From: Symmetrospora coprosmae
Taxonomy: Eukaryota > Basidiomycota > Cystobasidiomycetes > Symmetrosporaceae
Direction: 5' to 3'
Assembly: GCA_008802785.1 (NCBI GenBank)
Contig: VUYT01000010.1
Span: forward strand, 124,001 to 188,000
Length of the DNA stretch: 64,000 nt
Positions 9,398 through 21,955 of the stretch are shown piece after piece (within the stretch, counting starts at the first letter, position 1; each line of letters begins with the position of its first letter). The translations under genes were made by a program, and so were the position numbers. The notes beneath the pieces are model-generated. The model had not been told where the DNA came from, searched no databases, and worked only from the letters and a program-made list of their open reading frames with translations.

Positions 9398-11669
9398 TCA
9401 GTTGAATACACCAGACATGATCTCCAGGTGCTGCATAAGCTTGCTGTCCTCGCTATCGAGGCCCTCGTAGTCAGTAGGCACGAACGGCCAGGACTGCTGG
9501 ACTGCGCAAACACTCTCTGCGGCGGAGACGGTTCCCTCAACAAAGTACGATCGTATGGTCCTGGCCGTGCACAGAGACGGTTGAGCAAGCGAAGTGTGAC
9601 CGAACCCGTCGTGAACGAGAAGCGTTGCAGAATCTCCGAAGTTCTGGACCGTTTTCCGGGCAGACGCGAGCGGAGTGACGTTGTCGGCGGTGTTGCCAAT
9701 GAAGAGCAGAGGGTGACTATGGACGGACGTGGCGTGGTTCTTTGTGCTCGCCTCAGGACGACGGTGCCGGTGAAGACTTACGCCGTCTTGTTCAGACCAT
9801 TCTCTCGCGACCCGGGACCGCGATAGGCCTCGTAGCCTTCGAGCGAGCAGGCGTCTGTTGGGACGGCCAGTCAGCACAGTCCGATGCCACCCGGCGTGCG
9901 GGGGGCCACTTCCGACGTACCTCGGAACATGATCCAGCTGAGCGGAGACGAAGGTCAGTGTAGGCGCCATACCAGCATGCGCAGCGCAGGGCACTCACTT
10001 TGCCCAAATCTCCCCTCCAGGGCTGTCTCGAGCCAGCTGTCGCGCCAGCGAGATCTTCTCTTCCAGTGAGGCGAAGTGCGGATGTACAGAGTCCATGCAC
10101 TGAATAAGGGCCGTTGTCAAATACGGCCAAGGTGCACCTCCGGACTGTTCGGCAGACACTGCCGGCCGCGCAGACATAAAGTACTCGTAGAGTTCGCGGC
10201 CATCGCCCTGCAGGGCTGATGCGACCATCCCGGCCAGCGCAGGCCATTTGCGCGGCCAGTAGGCTGCAACAACGAACTGCACGTAGAGCATCTTTGCATC
10301 CAGAGTACCGGATCCGTAGGCTGAGGTTGGGACGGGGAGGACGTTCGCCGCCAGGCGAGTGCTGAGCTGAGCAATCTGGTCGAGTACATCGGTGGCATCG
10401 CTCTTCGCACCGGCAAGCGGGCACGTCTCAGGGTGTTCGGCGCAATTTTTCGCGAAAGCCAAGCGGACGTCCTGTAGGAGAACGATGTGTTTGGCTTGGC
10501 TTGGACTGTCATGGTTACACATCCAACTCACATTGCCGTCTACCATCGACCCTTCCGCCCATTGCCGGAAGTCGCTTGTCCATGCCTCGCTGTCAACGAC
10601 TCCTGCAGACCGCAAGAAAGGACGCGTAAGCGGGTGCACGTCTCGATGCGCGTCTCTGCACTAAACGCTCATGCCTACCATCGAGGACAAGCCTGCCGAC
10701 CTTCTCGGGGAACATGGCAGCAAAGTGCGCGCCGAGGACAGTGCCGTAGCTAATACCCCAATAGTTGAGCTTGTCCTCGTCGAGTGCGCCAAGGATCGAG
10801 TTCATGTCGCGCGCTGCGAAAGCTGTGCTGGCGCTCCGGATCATCTCGACATCTCCGGTCGTTTGGCAGCCGACGACCATGGCCTGCGCGGCACGGGACA
10901 TCCGACCCCAGATGCGGCGCTCTTCTTCTTGAACCTCTTCCAGCGGATAGATTGAGCCATTTCTGCCTTCGATCGGCAGAGGCAGGTTGCGGAAGTCCCA
11001 GTTCGTCCACGTCTCCTGCTTGGGTGAGGTGGAGCAGCCGAATGATGGCGTGGTCGCACCTACACCGCGGGGGTCGTGGCCGATGATGTCGTACCGCCCT
11101 TCGCTAAGAGCGCGCAAGCGGAAGTCAGCCACATACTAGAGGACTGCTGATCCTAACGAGCTAGCGTAACCCACACGATCGTAGAGATGGATCGAGCTGC
11201 CTTGAGAGCGAATGTCATGCCTGAGCCTCCAGGCCCGCCGGGGCTAAGGAGCATACTACCCAGTCGCTCACTCCGCTTGACGGTAGCCGGGTATTTGCGA
11301 AGCGCGGGCTGGACGGTCCGTACATTGTTGCTGTCCAGATACTGCAGAGTCGAGTACGAGCGCGTCGTTCATAAGCTGCAGAACGCGGAGATGGGTAATG
11401 CTCTGACTCACATTTAGCGGCACGGAGAGCATTCCGCACTGGAAGCTGGGATCGTCCTTGCAAGTCCGCCAATGGATACCGTTGTTCCGCGCGAAACCCG
11501 GCAGATTGCTGGCGATGTCCATCCAGGTGGAAGCGGGCCAGCTCGAGAGGATCACACTGGCCAGAGCCGCAAGACCGAGAACAGCCATCAAACCCGTACG
11601 TATCGAGGACGGAGATGGTTTTGGCATGGCAGCCGAGCCGGTATCGCTAATCACGCGCTTAGGTGCCAT
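9398..11669 (-). CDS. Alpha/beta hydrolase with TAP-like C-terminal domain, copy 1
   Basis: Serine hydrolase of the tripeptidyl-aminopeptidase-like alpha/beta family, multi-exon, beginning with the ATG at 11669. A membrane anchor or signal segment (TGLMAVLGLAALASVILS) precedes IHWRTCKDDPSFQCG. The oxyanion-loop motif PGGPGGSG follows, then YDIIGHDPRGVG and the nucleophile elbow WGISYGTVLG (GXSXG). The C-terminal TAP domain holds the likely acid (GNTADNVTP) and the catalytic histidine (HDGFGHTS), then the family's Cys-containing end (SLCTARTIRSYF, VCAVQQSWPF). All three catalytic positions are present, so it looks functional. The family cleaves N-terminal peptides or hydrophobic esters; the substrate here is unknown. 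It lies head-to-tail with a paralog (11936-14267). Confidence 0.88.
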
Positions 11670-11935
11670 CGTGAAATTGTGCCTGCTGCAGGAAACTCGG
11701 CAGCGTCGAAATATCTATACCTGCGACTGGTCAAAAGCAGAGAGGGTCATGTTGTCTGTGCTGCAAAAGTCGGTCTGCAGCGTCAGGCTCCGCTTTTGCG
11801 GCCGGGTACCGACCCGCTGCATACGGGCGGAGGTCGAGACGTCACGAGTCCGTCAAGCGTGGGAAGCCAAAATGCAGGGCGACTGTGACGTACAGGGGGA
11901 CTATCGTAGTCGTATAACGAGTACGGTATAGCCCG

Positions 11936-14267
11936 TCAGGCAATCGCATTGGACAAGGCCTCTATCTGCCGCAGGACTCGTCTGTCGGCTTCGCCTTCAA
12001 TCGCATCGTAGTCGATAGACTCGAAAGGCCAGGACTGCTCGACCGCGCATTTGGTCCCTGAACTCGGCAGTGCGCCTCCGAGAAGATAGGCCCTGAAGGC
12101 TTTGGCAGTGCACAGAGATGGCTAGTGGCGCGATATCAGCGCCACTCTGGCCGGATGTCAGCTCGAGCAGCGCAGATAGGTAGCGTCACTCCCGCCGCAC
12201 CTGAGCAAGGGAAGTGTGTCCTAGCCCATCGTGTACAAGCAGTACTGCCGAGTCGCTAAACGCCTTGACCATCTTTCTGGCTGCCATTAGTGGTGTAACG
12301 TTATCGGCCGTGTTGCCAATGAAAAGGATGGTGGAGCTGCCGAGGATGAGCAAGAGCGTTCGTGGTTTAGCCTCGCTTGGAAACTATCGTCTGCTCCGCC
12401 GATATGCCCTACTGCACGCACGCTGTCTTCCGCAGCCCCTCTTCCCGTGACCATGGCCCGCGGTAAGCCTCGTAGGGTTCCACGGTGCACGCGTCTGCAG
12501 GAACGCATGGACCACGTTAGCTCGATCCGGACAGGCGGGTCTTTCAATTATTTCACGCTGCGAACCTCGGAAGACTGGCCACTTCCACCAAAGCTCCCCG
12601 GCTGGACTCGCTGCAGCCAGCTCTCTCGCCAGCGCGATCTTCTCATCGAGTGACTTAAAGCGGGGATGCGCCGCATCCTGACACTGTATGAATGCCGTCG
12701 TGAGGTAGTCTGACGGGTCTTTAGCGTCTCCTTCGCGCAAGCCGGGCTGAGCGAGCATGAACTTTTCGAAGAGCGGACGTCCGTCACCCTTGATGGCTTT
12801 TGCCATGTTGCTCGCTAATTCAGGCCATTGTTTCGGCCAGTAGCTCGCCGCCCAAAGCTGCACAACCACCTTCGTTGCGTCGAGGAGACCAGACCCTTTC
12901 GACGACCCTGCGACCTGAAGAGGCTGCTTTGCCAGTCGCTGGATGAGCTGCAAGACTTTGGCCTTCACTGCATTTCCATCGTCGCCGTGCTTGCCGAGCG
13001 CACACAATTCGGGATGCAGGCTGCATTGTTGAGCAAATGCGTCGAAAACAGCCTGGAAGATGGCATGTGCCGCGCTCAGGGCGTCAGTCGGAGCACCTTG
13101 CTCTCGCGCTCAATCAGATAGACAGCTTTGAGACCCACATTGCCGGAAGACATCGCCCCTCGTGCCCACTCGCTGACGTCGTTACCCCAAGCGATGCTAT
13201 CCAGGACACCTATGCAGGGGTCTGAGTCAGCCTAGGTGCACCATCCTGATGCGCCCAATGAAGAACAGTCTACACACCGTCGAGAACCATTCTGCCGACT
13301 TTGTCCGGGAACATGGCGGCGAACTGTGCGCCAATGACTGTGCCGTAGCTCAAGCCCCAATAGTGCAGCTTGTCCTCCCCGAGGGCAGCGAGGACCGAAT
13401 TCATGTCACGCGCCGCGAAAGCCGTGCTCGCGCTTCTGATCGTGTCGACATTGCCCGTCTTCTCGCATCCGCTGACCATCGCTTGCGCCAAGCCCGACAG
13501 CCGCTCGTAGCTGTAGCGCTCTGCCGCAGTGACCTCGTCCAGCGGGTAGAGTGATCCGGCCCTGCCCTGAACAGGCAGGGTCAATTTGCGGTATTCGAAG
13601 TTGGGCCAGGCTTCCTGTTCCGGCGACGTCGAGCAGTTGAAGCGAGGTGTGGTCTGCCCCGTCCCGCGCGGGTCGAACCCGATGATGTCGTAGCGGCCGT
13701 CTCTGCGTATAGTACGCCTCGTCGGCTCAGAGTCGAGACTGGCTTGCACAATTCGGTACTTACAGAAGATCAGAGATCAGCTCGCCAACTAGGAGAGTCC
13801 AGGAGGTCGCGCTAGCGCCAGGCCCTCCAGGATTGGTGAATAGACTGCCCAGTCTGTCACTGCGCTTGCTCCGATGCGGGTACTTGCGAAGGGCGAGCTT
13901 GACTACGCGCTCGTCTGTGCTGTCCATGTACTGCAGATTTTGTCTTCGCTCAGTCGCTGGGCACAGCCGGCAAGACGCGCAGACACCTCACGTTGAGCGG
14001 TACTTCGAGGGTGCCGCACTTGAAGCTCGAGTCGTCGTCGCAGGTGCGCCAGCGGATCCCGGCGGTATCGCCGGACGCAGCAACCACCGACATGATCTCG
14101 CCGGCTGTGTCCAGGTGCGCTCGGAGGCCGCGAAATGTTCCGAAAGAGGTTGCAGAGCCACAGCTCGTCCAGACCCAGGTGACGAGAGCCGCCAGACCGA
14201 TAGCGCGCATGAGGCTCGACCTATTCCGTCGTCCAAACAGAGACAGTCTTGCTGTGATCGAGGTCAT
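11936..14267 (-). CDS. Alpha/beta hydrolase with TAP-like C-terminal domain, copy 2
   Basis: Tandem paralog of the gene at 9398-11669, same strand and order of parts. Start ATG at 14267 (MTSITARLSLFGRR). A hydrophobic segment (AIGLAALVTWVWTS) follows, then GIRWRTCDDDSSFKCG, YDIIGFDPRGTG, the nucleophile elbow YWGLSYGTVIG, and a helical lid with WPKQWPELASNM. The terminal exons, read from splice motifs, give ILFIGNTADNVTP, LLVHDGLGHTSLAQ and CAVEQSWPFESIDYD before the stop at 11936-11938. The catalytic set is complete. Identity with copy 1 is clear along the length but well short of complete, suggesting an old duplication or diverged specificity. Exact exon ends were not all resolved. Confidence 0.86.
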
Positions 14268-14633
14268 GGAGCCGTTATGCGATCCGCGACTCGTGGCGGG
14301 GCCAGGTATTGCAGCGAATTGGGTGATGCCAATGGGGCCGCGAAAAGCTCGAAGCGGAGACCGCGCTGGAAGTGGGTGTCAGCAGGAGGCTGAGAGAAGC
14401 TGTCAGGATTCGTCTGCGTCGACAGCGTCAGACTCCGCCGCTCGGGACGGACCCGGAGCTTCCGGGCCTTTCGGAGGAGGAAGCAGCGCGTCAGCTGAGA
14501 AAGGTCAAGCAAATAGACATGGGTGCACGAGTAGCATTGCGAATCTACGATAACATGCAAGTAGACTTTTGTTGTCGGCGTGCAGCGCCGGAAGGCCTTC
14601 AGCATGGGAAGCACGAAGATTGTGCTCGCATCA
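14268..14633. other. Intergenic between Bfr1 3' end and hydrolase copy 2 promoter
   Basis: These 366 bases are upstream of the minus-strand hydrolase and downstream of the minus-strand BFR1 gene. No gene recognised. Confidence 0.5.
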
Positions 14634-16660
14634 TCATTCGGCATTGCCGCCGGATCCGACATCGAGCTTACCGACGCCCTCCATAGCGTCCTCGACGGCA
14701 TCAGCAGTAGCCTCATCATCCTTCTGCCCTGAGCCGCTCGCCGCGCTCTTCTCCTCTGCCTTGCGGATCCTCTCCTCGGCAGCCGCAATGCGCTCCTTCG
14801 TGACTCGGTCCTGTAGCCGTAGCAACGAGATCAGCTGCAGGCTTCGGCTTGTACAGCAAGCGGTAAACGCACATTGTTGGACTCAAAGTAGCTCTTCTTC
14901 TCCTTGAGAGCATCAATGGTCTTTGGCACGTCGTCCCGCGACAGCGGCGCGGGAATGTTGAATTGGAGAAGCGCGGCGACAGTCTGGAAGTTGACGTTGA
15001 GGGCGCTGCTGCCCGACGCAGCCGACGCCTCCTTTGCAACACCGTTCGCGCCGCCCTTCTTGCCACCTTTTTTGCCCTTGCCGCCGACAAAGAAGTTGTC
15101 GTCATCCTGCCCTTTCTTCTTCATGAGCACAGCGCCGGTCGGGACCTCGTCCTCGACCTTGCGCAGCTCGAGCTTGGCGACGCCCGCAGGCGCGCTCGCC
15201 GCGTCCGAGGGGGCAGTCTTGAGCGTCGGCTCCGGGACGGCCGAGGCGCCCGAGGCGAATCGCGAAAAGTAGTTGATGAGCGTCGTGCAGTCCTCAATCT
15301 CGCGGCCGTACGCGGGGAGGCGTGCCTCCTCGAGCGCCTGCTCGTTGATCTCCTTGCGTTTCGAGTCCTCGTACGCGCGGCGCTCGGCCTGCTGGCGCTC
15401 GATGCGCTTGGCTCGCTCGTCGTTCACGCGTGTGTCTGGTAAGGACAGCGAGCACAGTCAGCAGGGCGCCCAGGCGGCGAGGAGGCGACGTCGCTACTCA
15501 CAGTACTTGTCGTTCGCGTCCTTGAAGGAAGCAGCCGATTCCTTCTTCTTTGACCAGAGCTGGTTGACCTCGTCCTGCAGCTTGTTGCGCTCTTCAAAGA
15601 GCTTGTCGCGGCTCTGGGACGTCTTGTCGAGGTCGGCGTTGATGGCGTCGAGCTCTGCCTGAATCGCCTCGTATCTGCTCTGCAATTCTTTGAATTCCGG
15701 GTTGTCGAGCTTTGTTCGCAGCTCCTCTATCTTGGCCTTGTCCTCGTCGATGCTGCCCTGCGTGTTGCTGAACGCGTCGAACGTCCGGCGCGAGCGGCGC
15801 AGCTCCGAGATCTCGCTCAGGGCGCGCTTCTCGTCGACGAGGCGCATCTGTCCGCTCTCGACCTGCTTTTCGATCTCCTGTATGCGCTGGTCTGTAAGTT
15901 CGGATAGTGCGAGAGGTGTCAGTGGCGTCGAGCAGATGGTCGAGAGAGTGGCAGCTCACCAATCTCGGCGACAGACTTGTAAGACGTCTTTGACTTTGCA
16001 ATGTTGACATCCTTGATCTGCGGGTATGGAGAAAGGCTAGTCTGGTCAGAAGCGCGCCTGGACAGGTGAGTGCCCAGGGAGCACAGCCGCGCGCCGCCCT
16101 ACCTTCTTGCCGACACTCTCGTTCAGGGCCTTGAGCTGGTTCAGGACCTCGTTCCGCTCGAGTTTGTGCCCAGATGTCTTCTGACGGAGCTCCTGCTGCT
16201 CGCTCCTGAGAGCCTTGCGCTGTTCGGCGAGGGGACCTGATCCGGCGCCCGTCGAGTCGGAGATGCGAGCCCGTACCTTCTCCTGCGAGGCGGCGACAGC
16301 GGAAGGAGATGAGCAGGGTGCGCGTCAGCACCACGCTCACATGGCCCGCCCGTGCCGCAACGCATTTGGCCTTGTCTTCGCCGCGCTCGCTCGGTGCTCG
16401 CCTCAATTCAGCAGGCGGCGCGCGACCTCGAGGTCACCCACCAGCTGCGCCTGCTTTCCCGCAATTTGGGCCTTGATTGCCTCCTGCTCCTGATTGTACA
16501 CGTCCCTGTCTGGCTTTGACGAGGTCGAGTAGGTTGCGAGCTCGACGTCCTTCTCTGCTGCTGTCGGAGCTGGTGCCTGCTGCTGCTGCTGCTGCGGCGT
16601 CGAGGACGAGGCCTTGGCTGCTCCGCCCTTTCCTCCCTTGGTCGATGGCTTCCCGCTCAT
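14634..16660 (-). CDS. BFR1: Bfr1-like coiled-coil mRNP / nuclear segregation protein
   Basis: Homolog of the polysome-associated, ER-linked RNP protein Bfr1, which acts in mRNP handling and ploidy maintenance. Starts at 16660 (MSGKPSTKGGKGG) with a poly-Gln stretch. Multiple exons encode long charged coiled coils: DVYNQEQEAIKAQIAGK, LKALNESVGKK, IKDVNIAKSKTSYKSV, and a long block with EIEKQVESGQMRLVDEK, LRRSRRTFDAFS and FKELQSRYEAIQAEL. After that come YEDSKRKEINEQALEEAR, EIEDCTTLINYF, a Lys/Gly-rich linker and a C-terminal coiled coil ending in DVGSGGNAE. The order (coiled coil, DC..LI.YF segment, basic linker, C-terminal coil) fits the family. Five or so introns separate the exons. Confidence 0.88.
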
Positions 16661-17206
16661 TGTGGATATGGGTGACGCGATGCGATGAGATTGCGCCTGA
16701 TGCCGTGCTCGATGTGTACTATCCAAGCGCAGTGGACAGGATGTGGGAGAGAGGTCAAGCTGATGGTGTGCGATGGACTAGGCGGTGGTGTCGCCCTCGA
16801 CCACCTCCGGGCGCTTCTCTCCCTCAGGATGATTGCAAGAAGGGATGGCCATGTGCGAATGACGACGGCCAACATTGATCGCAATGAACAACGATGTGCC
16901 TCTCTGCCCTTGGAACCTCCCCCGGCAACAGGCGGGGTCGTCGCCCTGACGAGAAGCTCCCAACTCCGAACTGACATCCGGCAAAGTTGAAGCGCTGGTA
17001 CACTGACGCGCATGCACGCTCGCAGAGCTCCCCAGACGGGGCAAACATGCCGCGCTTGGCCCATTGACCGTGCTCAGTATCCCGCTGAAAGGGGGCCGTC
17101 CTGCCCCTCCCCTTGAGACGGCACACACAGCGAGGCGAGCCAAGTCCCAGTCCCGCAGGCAGTCTGCTGTTGAACCTGCACGCACGCATGCACGCCGCTC
17201 TCATGG
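16661..17206. promoter_or_regulatory. Divergent promoter region of BFR1 and BTB-like gene
   Basis: These 546 bases separate two divergently transcribed genes, so both promoters must lie here. No coding sequence recognised. Confidence 0.6.
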
Positions 17207-20200
17207 ATGGCTCGACGATCTGAAAAACGGCGCTCTCGCTCATCTGGACGCCGCCAACATCGCTCGACCTCGCGCGGCCGTCGCAGCAAAGACGACGGCT
17301 CGTCGAGCGACTGCAGCTGCTCTGACTGCGGCTCATCATCGACATCAGATACGAGCGACGCTGACGACGCTGGTCGTCGCAGCAAGTCTGGGAGCCGCAC
17401 AAAGAGCCGCACGCGTAGTAGCAGGGACCGGAGAGCGCACTCGCGCAGAGGCAGCAGGGACATCGTTGCACCGGGCTACCAGCCATCACACTATCAGCAG
17501 GATCAGGCACTAGGTGTCCGGGCAGTGACACCCGAGCTCCACCCAGCTCACTTGGCACAACCGGCCGTCGCGACAGGCGCAATGGTGAAACCACCCAAGA
17601 TCGCAATGGTCCTGCTTTTGGGCAGGGAGGAGAGGGAGTTCCGCTTGACCGAGGCGCAGGTGGGTGTCCTTGATCGCCCTGGTTGTGACAGAGCGCCCTG
17701 CTGAACCGCGACTCCGCCAGATCCTCTTTGACTCGCCCAACGATCTCACCTCGACGTATTACGCCTCCGACCCAGGCGAAGAAGGCAGCCCGCCAAAATC
17801 CTATCGCATGCCCGACAGGGACGCACAGATATTCGAGATCATCTATCGCTTCATGAACCGGGAGAACATCCTGCCACTGCGGAAAAGCCTCTGCCCAAAC
17901 TACCTCAGCTACGAGCAGACGCTGCAAAAGCTGGCTGAAGAAGCCAAGTTTTACAGACTGACGAGACTCAGCAAGGCCCTGCCGCCGCCAGGCATGCCAT
18001 CCGCCCAGATACAACCGCCAACTCCGCAGCCTGCGTACGCGCAGCCTCCGCCGTCCGAAGCGTACGGCGCGCCGGCTCAGGCGTACCAGTATGGCAGCCA
18101 GGCATCGACAGCTGGGTATTCGCAGCAGCCTGTCACGCTACAAGCGCCGTCGATCCAGTCGCAGGTGCAACATTCAGCACCTGCACCTTCGTACGGAACG
18201 GGGCCGTCGCTTCAAGCGTCGCATGCCAGCCACCCTCCCTCGCACCTCCCCGCATCACCTCTGCCGAACGGCCCCATGGCATCGCTCGCTCCTGCTACCG
18301 CCCCAGCTCAATCAACAGGCTCTGCGTCCATCGGCTCGGGCGTGACAAGCCGCTCGCGCTCGTCTACCGCCTCGCAGTCCCAACTCTCGCGGAAGTCGTC
18401 GAACGCGACAAGTGCAGCCGCATCCGCTCCGGAACTCGTCACGCCCCGATCTGTACCACCAGAAGCGACACCGTGTCGCCCCCCGTCACCACCGCTACGC
18501 CCACCTTCACCGCCGCCGCCGGGCCTGGTCGCCTACCTGCACCGGGGTGAGGCGCCCACACGGCGAGACCAGCCCTTCCCTATCGTTGACTACCCAGAGG
18601 ACAGTCCCTTGCCACGCTTGTTCATCAAAGCAACTAACGCGGAGATCAAGTGCGTCAAAGTAGATGTTCGTGACCTGCGCAGACAAGCCATGCTGACGCA
18701 CACGACAACAGGTTCTCCGCGTTCCGCAACGCAACAAACACGAATACCTTCGAGCTGAGGTACAGCATCCGGATCCTTGACGAGCCTTCGACGCGTAAGT
18801 ATTGATGAGCCTTGCAGCCAGGCTCAAGCTGACATTTCTGGTGTTCGTCAGGCCCACTCGCCTTCCGAGCCAACGACACGACCATCAAGATCGTCGATTC
18901 GCATCTCCGCCTCAATGGCGTCATTTGCGACCTCGAAGCGCGCGACATCCCCATCCGCATACAGCACACACTGCCCACTGGCAGCAAGCACGACGACGGC
19001 TCGCTCACTTCGGACCTCGACGAGCTGCTCGAGCTCATGAGCAGCAAAGGCTACGTCAAGTGGTCTCGGGTATGGCAGGACGCGTTTGACAATCTCACGC
19101 CTGCGGACTCGCTGCACCAGCGCGTGTCACTCAGCTCGTGCGAGCTCCTCTTCGACCTGGAATTCCCAGAAGAGGCCGCGCTCATCTCGGCCGAGGTTGG
19201 CGGGCGCGGCTTGACGCTCAACACACAGGAAGAGGAGGACATGGCTGTGCGCAACTATCGCGCGAACTTGCATGCCGTCAAGTGCTCGACGCGCAAGATG
19301 CGGAGGCTTCGCGAGCTGGATGAGGTCGGGCTGGTCGTCGACGAAGGGCGCCAGATGTTCCGCACGCGAAAGACTGAGCCTACTCTGCCTCGGTCGCCCG
19401 CACACCCTTCTGGTCACGCTTCCGGACGCTCGATGTCTCGTACGATCAGCGATACAGGCAGTCCGAGAACGCCGCAACCAGCGAGCAGGCACGAGGACAG
19501 GCACGAGCGCCAGAGAACGCTCTCGAGTCCGCAAAGGGAGAACGGCCATTCCAGCCGTGGTTCGAGCAGGCACTATGGTGATCAGCTGCATACGCCCCGC
19601 CCACACTATTCGCAACACAGCACGTCGGAAAGCCTTCTCTCGGTGCCGTCCACGCCGGGCATGCCGTCTGCCTCTGCCCTGCGCGCCAAGCACAGTCAGC
19701 AGCAGTCGTATGTGTCATCTACGAGCGGGTCGAGCGACATCTTCGGGATGCTCGTCCCTCCTCCATCGGCTCGCAGTGCGCGTAGTGCGGGTACGCAGGG
19801 CGACTACCATGCCAAGAGCCCCTCGATGGCCTCGAATGGCACCTACGGGTATCCGAAGTCGCCTAGCCTGACACCGTCTGCATCAATCTCGTCCCGCTAC
19901 CCGCCTGGCGTGCAGGAATCGCGGCCCCCTCGTGGGCACTATCATACAGGCGTCATGCCGCCGGAAACGCCGCAGACTTGGTCAAACCCACAGCATGCCC
20001 GGCCGCGGCAGCAGCATCCACCTCCACCTACCCCGTCTTCGAGACATCGTCATCGACCTCAGCCGTCACAGCAATCGTCTCAGCGGGACTTTCGCTTCCC
20101 GACGCCCGAGTCCAGCATGCTGCCGAGTCAACGCAGGTCGGATGGCAATCTTAGCGTTCCGTCCATGTATGGGGCGAGACGGGCATCTGGCGCGAGTCAG

Positions 20201-20266
20201 GTGTCCATGAGAACGACGGCCAGTGAGGAGATCAAGCGGCGGGCTATGGAGGGCTGGGATTTCTGA
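17207..20266 (+). CDS. BTB/POZ-like domain protein with RS-rich N-terminus and disordered tail
   Basis: Large multi-exon protein of roughly 930-950 aa. Residues 1-90 are Arg/Ser-rich (RRSRSSGRRQHRSTSRGRR), resembling splicing-factor RS regions. A BTB/T1-like fold spans the first intron (17660..17720): KIAMVLLLGREEREFRLTEAQ joins ILFDSPNDLTSTYY, then MPDRDAQIFEIIYRFM, LCPNYLSYEQTLQKLAEE and AKFYRLTRL. A long Pro/Gln/Ser linker follows. Two further introns (phase 2 at 18648, phase 1 at about 18792) join KFSAFRNATNTNTFELRYSI to PLAFRANDTTIKIVDSHL, and a second ordered region continues to about EVGLVVDEGRQMF. The C-terminal 300 residues are Ser/Pro-rich and disordered. It may be a Cul3 adaptor or nuclear regulator, but the partner is unknown. 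Confidence 0.78.
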
Positions 20267-20322
20267 CGGTATACAGCGAGTGACTCTGTGCAGCATCTCT
20301 CGATGAAATAACGAATGTATGT

Positions 20323-21955
20323 CTATCCACGCAATTGCCTCCCTGCTACCCACACGGCCCGTCTATCTCCCTTTCCGCCGACCGCCCACCACTTTTCCAG
20401 CACGAGCTGGAAGTCCATCTCCTCCTGCACACCATCGTGCCACACGTCATCAAAGAGATCGACGTCGCTGCCTGACTCGCCCGGCACGATGAGCTGTACG
20501 TCAAAGCTTTTGCCTGCCGCAAAGTTTCCGAAGTACTCCGAGCGATTGATAGCCCTGGCGCCGCCCAGAGTAGCAAGATACAAGCTCTCCCTCCAGCTGA
20601 TGTCTAACTTTCCGTCCATTGGCTGCTGATTTGCCTGTGCGAAAGCATCGAGAATGCCATCACCGTGCTTGCGTCCTTCACGTCCGCGAGACATGCCGAC
20701 CGCCCAGCGCATGCTCTCCTGGATGCCTAGAGCATACCCGCCTGCAATGTCGGATCCGAGGCCGACTTTCGCTTGCGATGCCATTGCTTCGCGCGTCGGG
20801 AAGGCTCGAGCGGAGAAGTAGGTATTGGATAGGGGACAGTGTGAGATGGATGAGCCGTGTGCGTTGATGAGGGCGAGGATGTCTGGCGTGAGATGAGTGC
20901 AGTGTGCGAAGAGGGCTTTCGATGTGAGGAGCCCCATCTGCAGAGCGCATCAGCATCAATTCTAATCTCTCCGACGGTGTACACACCTCTTGAAAGATCT
21001 CGGCGTCTTCTCTGTTGCCCCACAGGCTTTTCGTGAATGCCACTTCATCGCTGGACTCGCTCAGATGTGACTGGATGTCGACATTCTCCTCCTTCGCCAT
21101 CGCACCCAAGCCGCTCAATAGCTCCTTGGAGCAGGTCGGGATGAAACGTGGGGTGATGCACGGTGCTACGAGCTTGAGGTGGGCCGGGGTATCGAGTGGA
21201 TACATCGACCGCATCTTCTGGATGAAGTCCCGGGTTGACTCGAGTGATTCGGAGGTGCTCTCAATGTAGGTACTGAAGACGAGTGTCAGGTTCAATCGCT
21301 AGAGAGCTCGTGTAAGGCGGGGCTCACTCTGGAGAGTGCCGGTCGGCATTGACCTTTCCGACAAGGGCGCGTACGCCGGCTTCGTCGAACACACGAGCCA
21401 AGACGAGGCTGCAGCACGGATCAGCTGGGCTTTCTCAGCACTGTGCAGGGCACTCACTTGGCTTCCACGCCTATTGTGCCGTACAGGGCAGCGGCCGTTG
21501 TTCCGTTCTCTATCAGGCGTTTGACGAGAGTTGTGTAGACTCGCTTGCCCAGGCCTTCCGGGTCGCGCATGATCCGTGACTCGCTCGGAAAGGTGTATCT
21601 GGGGGCACATTAGTTGCAGTTCCGCTACGAGCGGGTGGACTCACTTGTTTAGCCATTCCATGAGCGGGACGTCCAGCGCTGTGCCTGCGTAGAGGTACTG
21701 TGGCGCGTGGAGATGGGTGTCGACGAAGCCCGGGAGGAGGAATGCATGCTTGTTCTCAGGGTGGATGTATTGGATGCCATGAGCAATGGCCTGTTCGATG
21801 ATGTCGGCTTCGGCAGGACATGAGAGAACGATGAGGCCCTGTTCGTCGACGCCTATCATGTGGTTTTCGAGGACATCCAGGGTCGTGTCTTCGAGGCAAT
21901 GGACCACCCGACCATGGTAGAGCAGCTTGAGTTTGGAGGTGTCCATAGCAAGCAT
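20323..21955 (-). CDS. GUD1: Guanine deaminase
   Basis: Zinc amidohydrolase converting guanine to xanthine and ammonia in purine salvage. Starts at 21955 (an alternative ATG lies at 21946). Motifs in order: LLPGFVDTHLHAPQY with the HxH metal ligands and family signature, YAGTALDVPLMEWL, HSPE, APCITPRFIPTCS, IQSHLSES with the next metal histidine, LFAHCTHLT, SHCPLSNTYF, and VGLGSDIAGGY with the metal-binding aspartate. The C-terminal closing barrel strand ends in VWVAGRQLRG. Four short introns are present. Length and motif set are those of an active fungal or animal-type enzyme. It converges on the BTB-like gene with only 56 bases between stops. Confidence 0.95.

Noticed and set aside
16824-18014. 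Minus-strand open frame of 396 codons over the BTB-like gene start
   Set aside because: Overlaps exon 1 and the first part of exon 2 of a gene with conserved frame and splice sites; product low complexity.
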